8,569 nucleotides of DNA, taken from positions 1 to 8,569 of the forward strand of contig JAZRIF010000122.1 of assembly GCA_045645165.1 (NCBI GenBank), in the 5' to 3' direction. The notes beneath the pieces are model-generated. The model saw nothing but the letters and a program-made list of their open reading frames with translations, did not search any database and was not told where the DNA came from. Below, piece after piece: positions 6,165 through 8,569 of the stretch. How positions within the stretch are numbered: position 1 is the first letter of the stretch; each line of letters begins with the position of its first letter. The DNA comes from CAMEON01 sp045645165 (GTDB lineage: Bacteria > Bacillota > Clostridia > Oscillospirales > CAG-272). The position numbers and the translations under genes are program-made.

Positions 6165-7217
6165 ATGGCTGAGTTAAAAATTGCGGAAGTGATTCTCCGT
6201 GAAAGAAGAAAGTTAAAACTGACCCAAGAGGAATTAGCCAATGCGCTAAACGTTACGCCCCAAGCCGTTTCCAACTGGGAGCGCGGCGGGTATCCCGATA
6301 TTACGTTACTCCCTGCTTTGGCGGAGGTGTTTGGTGTGACCATCGATGACTTGTTCGATCTGACTGCAGAGCAACGGCTACGCCGCATTGAGCATCGGCT
6401 GGACACCGAGGAGGAGCTGACATCGGATATTTTCAAGGAATATGAGGATTTTATGCAGGAACAATTGACTGAACATCCGGACAGTGCCCAGATTCTCGGT
6501 CTTCTTGCTCGCCTCTACCACCATCGCATGGAGTCGGATGCCAAGCGGGTCAGTAAGTATGCGAGGGCATCCATTTGCCAGAATCCCGCCCGGAAGGATT
6601 GCCAATGGTTGTTGCAAAAGGCAGAAGGGCACGCCGCGTGGGATTGGAATATGATCAACCACTCGATGGCTATTGAATTTTACAAGGAAGTGATCGAGCA
6701 GGATTCCGACACGCCCAAAACGCCGCTCCCGTACTACTACATCATAGACAACCTGATTGCCGACCACCGCACGAAGGAGGCGGCCGAATATTTGGAGGTT
6801 TGTCAGACGCTTCCGGCGTATAGGCCTTTTTTGACTCCCATCTATCGGGCACATATTGCACTGGCTGAGTATGACGAGGCGCGGGCGGATGCCATTATAG
6901 CAGAAGCCGCCCGAGTATTCTCCGAGGATAGCGGATTTCTATTTGAGGCCGCGCAGTACTTCGCCCGTAAATGCGAGTACGGAAAGGCAATTGAATTCTA
7001 TGAGGCTTCCTGGTCTTCGGAAGAAGATCAAAAACCGCGCTACACGGATGCGCTTCACGGCATTGCCCTCATCTACGAAATCCAAGGCGAATACCGAAAA
7101 GCCGCTGATACCTACGACCGATTGATCACTTGTCTCAAGGAAGAATGGGGTTACACGAAGGACGATGCTCCCGTGAAGGAAATGGAAAGAGAAAAACAAC
7201 GTATTTTGCAGAAATAA
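6165..7217 (+). CDS. XRE-family transcriptional regulator with C-terminal helical repeats
   Basis: The 350-residue protein begins with a Cro/CI-type DNA-binding domain (about 5-62). Its helix-turn-helix is TQEELANALNVTPQAVSNWE (20-39), followed by LLPALAEVFGVTIDDLF, the standard end of this domain. Residues 95-345 form successive antiparallel helices resembling degenerate TPR repeats, for example around 106-140, 160-180, 200-250, 262-285 and 294-325 (ALIYEIQGEYRKAADTYDRL). This arrangement is typical of regulators whose helical domain senses a partner protein or peptide, but the signal is unknown here and no small exported peptide gene was found next to it. The gene is AT-richer, with TTA, TTG and CGT codons, unlike the CCC/CTC/GGC-rich neighbours, and lies between repeats A2 and A4, which suggests acquisition by transfer. 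It has its own promoter and appears monocistronic. Confidence 0.9.
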   Translation: MAELKIAEVILRERRKLKLTQEELANALNVTPQAVSNWERGGYPDITLLPALAEVFGVTIDDLFDLTAEQRLRRIEHRLDTEEELTSDIFKEYEDFMQEQLTEHPDSAQILGLLARLYHHRMESDAKRVSKYARASICQNPARKDCQWLLQKAEGHAAWDWNMINHSMAIEFYKEVIEQDSDTPKTPLPYYYIIDNLIADHRTKEAAEYLEVCQTLPAYRPFLTPIYRAHIALAEYDEARADAIIAEAARVFSEDSGFLFEAAQYFARKCEYGKAIEFYEASWSSEEDQKPRYTDALHGIALIYEIQGEYRKAADTYDRLITCLKEEWGYTKDDAPVKEMEREKQRILQK

Positions 7218-7220
7218 CCC

Positions 7221-7290
7221 CTTTTTAAAGTTCTTGAAAGGGGGCTCGGGGGGAAACTTCTTGTAAGAAGTTTCCCCCCGAACGTTCTCT
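7221..7290 (-). repeat. Dispersed palindromic repeat, copy A4, between convergent genes
   Basis: Arms CGGGGGGAAACTTCTT (7247-7262) and AAGAAGTTTCCCCCCG (7265-7280) pair perfectly around GT. Compared with A1 and A2, two adjacent A-T pairs are changed to G-C on both arms. CTTTTTAAAGTTCTTGAAAG on the left matches the A1 flank, and AACGTTCTC on the right is related to AGCGCTCTC. The repeat fills the whole space between the regulator stop codon (7215-7217) and the peptidase stop codon (7296-7298), so it is the only candidate terminator for both. Confidence 0.85.
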
Positions 7291-7295
7291 ATTTA

Positions 7296-8378
7296 TCAGC
7301 AAAGCTCAATGAGCTCCTTGGGACTCTTGGTAAAGTCATGGATGGTGCCATCCTCCAGCACCGCGATCATATCCTCGATGCGGCAGCCGTACTTGCCCTC
7401 GATGTAGATACCGGGCTCTACGGTAACCACGTGACCGGGCATGAGTACCTCGTCGGCGGGGACGGAGGCGGCGAAGCGGGGGGACTCGTGGATATACAGA
7501 CCCACGCCGTGACCCAGGCTGTGACCGAACAGACCCTTGTAGCCGGCGCCATCAATGATGTCGCGGGCGATCTTGTCGGCCTCGGCGCAGGGCAGACCCA
7601 CGCGGAGGGACTCAATGGCGGCAGTCTGAGCGCGGAGGACGGTGTTGTACACCTTCTTGATATCCTCGTCAGCCTTGCCGATGACCACGGTACGGGTCAT
7701 ATCGGCGCAGTAGCCGTCCACGCGAGCGCCGAAATCCATGGTGAAAAATCCCTTCTCCAGCTTGACGGGGCGGGGCACACCGTGGGGACGGGAGGACTGG
7801 GTACCCGACACCGCGATGGTGTCAAAGGCGGTGCCCTCCGAGCCGTGGGCGCGCATGAAGAACTCCAGCTCCAGGGCGACCTCCACCTCGGTGCGGTCGG
7901 GGTTGATGAAGTTCAGGATGTGGGCGAATGCGTCGTCGGTGAGCTTCTGGGCGCGCGCCATCTTCTCGATCTCGGCGGCGTCCTTAAAGAGGCGCAGACC
8001 GTCGATCATCTTGGATGCGCCGCTGACCATTTCCACGCCCTCAAAGGTTTTCTTGAATCGCTCAAGAAGGGCGTAGGACAGGGTGGCCTCCTCAAAGAGG
8101 GCGACCTTCACGCCGTGATCCTTCAGGATAGCGGCTACATAAGCCAGCATGGAGCGGTCGGGCATGACGATCTCGAACTCAGAAGTGTCCACTTGGGTGC
8201 GGGCGTCCTCAATGTAGCGGAAATCCGCCAGCAGGAACGCCTTTTCGGGCAGGACGACCACAAAGCCGTCGGTGTAGTTCAGACCCGACAGGTATCTCTG
8301 GTTGATCTCGGAGGAGACCACAATGGCTTCTGTGCCGGCGGTCTTCATGGCGGATTGAAGTTTTTTCAGATGGGACAT
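7296..8378 (-). CDS. Xaa-Pro peptidase, M24 family (aminopeptidase P-like)
   Basis: The 360-residue cytoplasmic metallopeptidase probably removes N-terminal residues preceding proline from small peptides. An N-terminal creatinase-like domain (about 1-125) precedes a pita-bread catalytic domain (about 132-355). All five expected dinuclear metal ligands are visible: D215 (TMDFGA), D226 (ADMTRT), H290 (GHGVG), E321 (VEPGIYI) and E335 (RIEDM). Supporting histidines are H199 (SRPHG) and H297 (IHESP). Length and motif order match short bacterial Xaa-Pro aminopeptidase or prolidase-like proteins; the two activities cannot be separated by reading. AAGGAG lies 8 bases before the ATG. Repeat B2 lies immediately upstream in the same orientation, and repeat A4 immediately downstream. 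No other gene shares its transcript in the window. Confidence 0.95.
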   Translation of the reverse strand: MSHLKKLQSAMKTAGTEAIVVSSEINQRYLSGLNYTDGFVVVLPEKAFLLADFRYIEDARTQVDTSEFEIVMPDRSMLAYVAAILKDHGVKVALFEEATLSYALLERFKKTFEGVEMVSGASKMIDGLRLFKDAAEIEKMARAQKLTDDAFAHILNFINPDRTEVEVALELEFFMRAHGSEGTAFDTIAVSGTQSSRPHGVPRPVKLEKGFFTMDFGARVDGYCADMTRTVVIGKADEDIKKVYNTVLRAQTAAIESLRVGLPCAEADKIARDIIDGAGYKGLFGHSLGHGVGLYIHESPRFAASVPADEVLMPGHVVTVEPGIYIEGKYGCRIEDMIAVLEDGTIHDFTKSPKELIELC

Positions 8379-8409
8379 GGTGTTTTCTCCTTATTGTTTT
8401 AGATGTGGA

Positions 8410-8507
8410 TTTCAAATTTGGGTTTGTAGGGCAGGGGTTTCACCCCTGCACCCCACCAAAGGGACTTTTGAAAAAGTCCCTTTGGAATCTTCAAAACTTT
8501 CAAAAAA
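8410..8507 (-). repeat. Tandem double-hairpin repeat, copy B2
   Basis: Reading leftward: TTTTTTGAAAGTTTTG (from 8507), then a perfect 14-base stem CCAAAGGGACTTTT (complement at 8456-8469) with its partner at 8472-8485, then linker GGGGT. The second stem follows as GCAGGGGT, GAA, ACCCCTGC (8449-8431), and then the tail ACAAACCCAAATTTGAAA ending at 8410. The architecture equals B1, but both stems have different, still complementary sequences. It ends 31 bases before the peptidase start codon. No clear promoter was found between it and B3. Confidence 0.88.
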
Positions 8508-8523
8508 CATTCATGAATAATCA

Positions 8524-8569
8524 TTTTTGAAAGTTTTAGGAAGTCCAGAAACCCTTTTTCAAAAGGGTT
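8524..8569 (+). repeat. Tandem double-hairpin repeat, copy B3 (cut by window end)
   Basis: TTTTTGAAAGTTTTAGGAAGT leads into CCAGAAACCCTTTT (8545-8558), a TC turn, and AAAAGGGTT (8561-8569), which is the first 9 bases of the complementary arm. The stem sequence is a third variant, distinct from B1 and B2. It is divergent from B2, with 16 bases between them that contain the palindrome ATTCATGAAT (8509-8518). Confidence 0.75.

Noticed and set aside
7338..8402. Long plus-strand open frame of 354 codons opposite the Xaa-Pro peptidase
   Set aside because: It is antisense to a complete M24 peptidase with all metal ligands, and shows no motifs or ribosome binding site of its own.
1..8569. CRISPR array or insertion sequence as explanation for the repeats
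   Set aside because: Copies are dispersed, occur in both orientations, have no regular spacing or spacers, and no transposase or cas gene is present.

Overview
The window looks like chromosomal DNA from a fairly GC-rich, low-pathogenic-signature Firmicute, most likely an uncultured gut clostridium (Oscillospirales or a neighbouring order). This is inferred from strong AGGAGG-type ribosome binding sites, sigma-A promoters, clostridial-looking housekeeping proteins, and codons rich in CCC, GGC and CTC. No taxonomic marker gene is present. No phage, insertion sequence, CRISPR array, tRNA or rRNA was seen.

Layout. Bases 1-176 hold a dispersed palindromic repeat (A1). A rightward metallo-beta-lactamase-fold hydrolase follows (177-953) and ends at a bidirectional terminator (958-1002). 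On the other side of that terminator lies a leftward four-gene cluster read from about 5010 to 1019: a TIM-barrel sugar phosphate isomerase/epimerase-like protein, cysteinyl-tRNA synthetase (cysS), a GtrA-family membrane protein, and a D-amino-acid transaminase (dat). A textbook promoter (TTGACA, 17 bases, TATAAT) at 5015-5043 drives it and also fixes the start codon of its first gene. The cluster joins translation (cysS) with probable envelope functions (GtrA lipid-linked sugar transport; D-Glu/D-Ala supply for peptidoglycan).

Bases 5130-5336 hold a composite repeat (A3 followed by B1) leading into a rightward gene for a 179-residue all-helical protein of unknown function (5367-5906), which is followed by repeat A2. 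Next comes a more AT-rich segment with its own promoter (6090-6118) and a 350-residue XRE-type helix-turn-helix regulator with a helical-repeat C-terminus (6165-7217). Repeat A4 separates it from a convergent M24-family Xaa-Pro peptidase (7296-8378). The window ends in two divergent copies of repeat B (B2 and B3), the last one cut by the window edge.

The most interesting signal is the repeats. Family A is a 34-base palindrome with flanking conserved sequence (four copies, one decayed). Family B is a tandem double hairpin (three copies, one partial). Between copies, the stem sequences change while pairing is kept, including several two-sided compensatory changes, so folding appears to be selected. 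Two B copies end 30 and 31 bases before the start codons of unrelated genes, in the same orientation as those genes. They could be RNA leaders, terminators, or BIME/REP-like DNA elements; the sequence alone does not decide.
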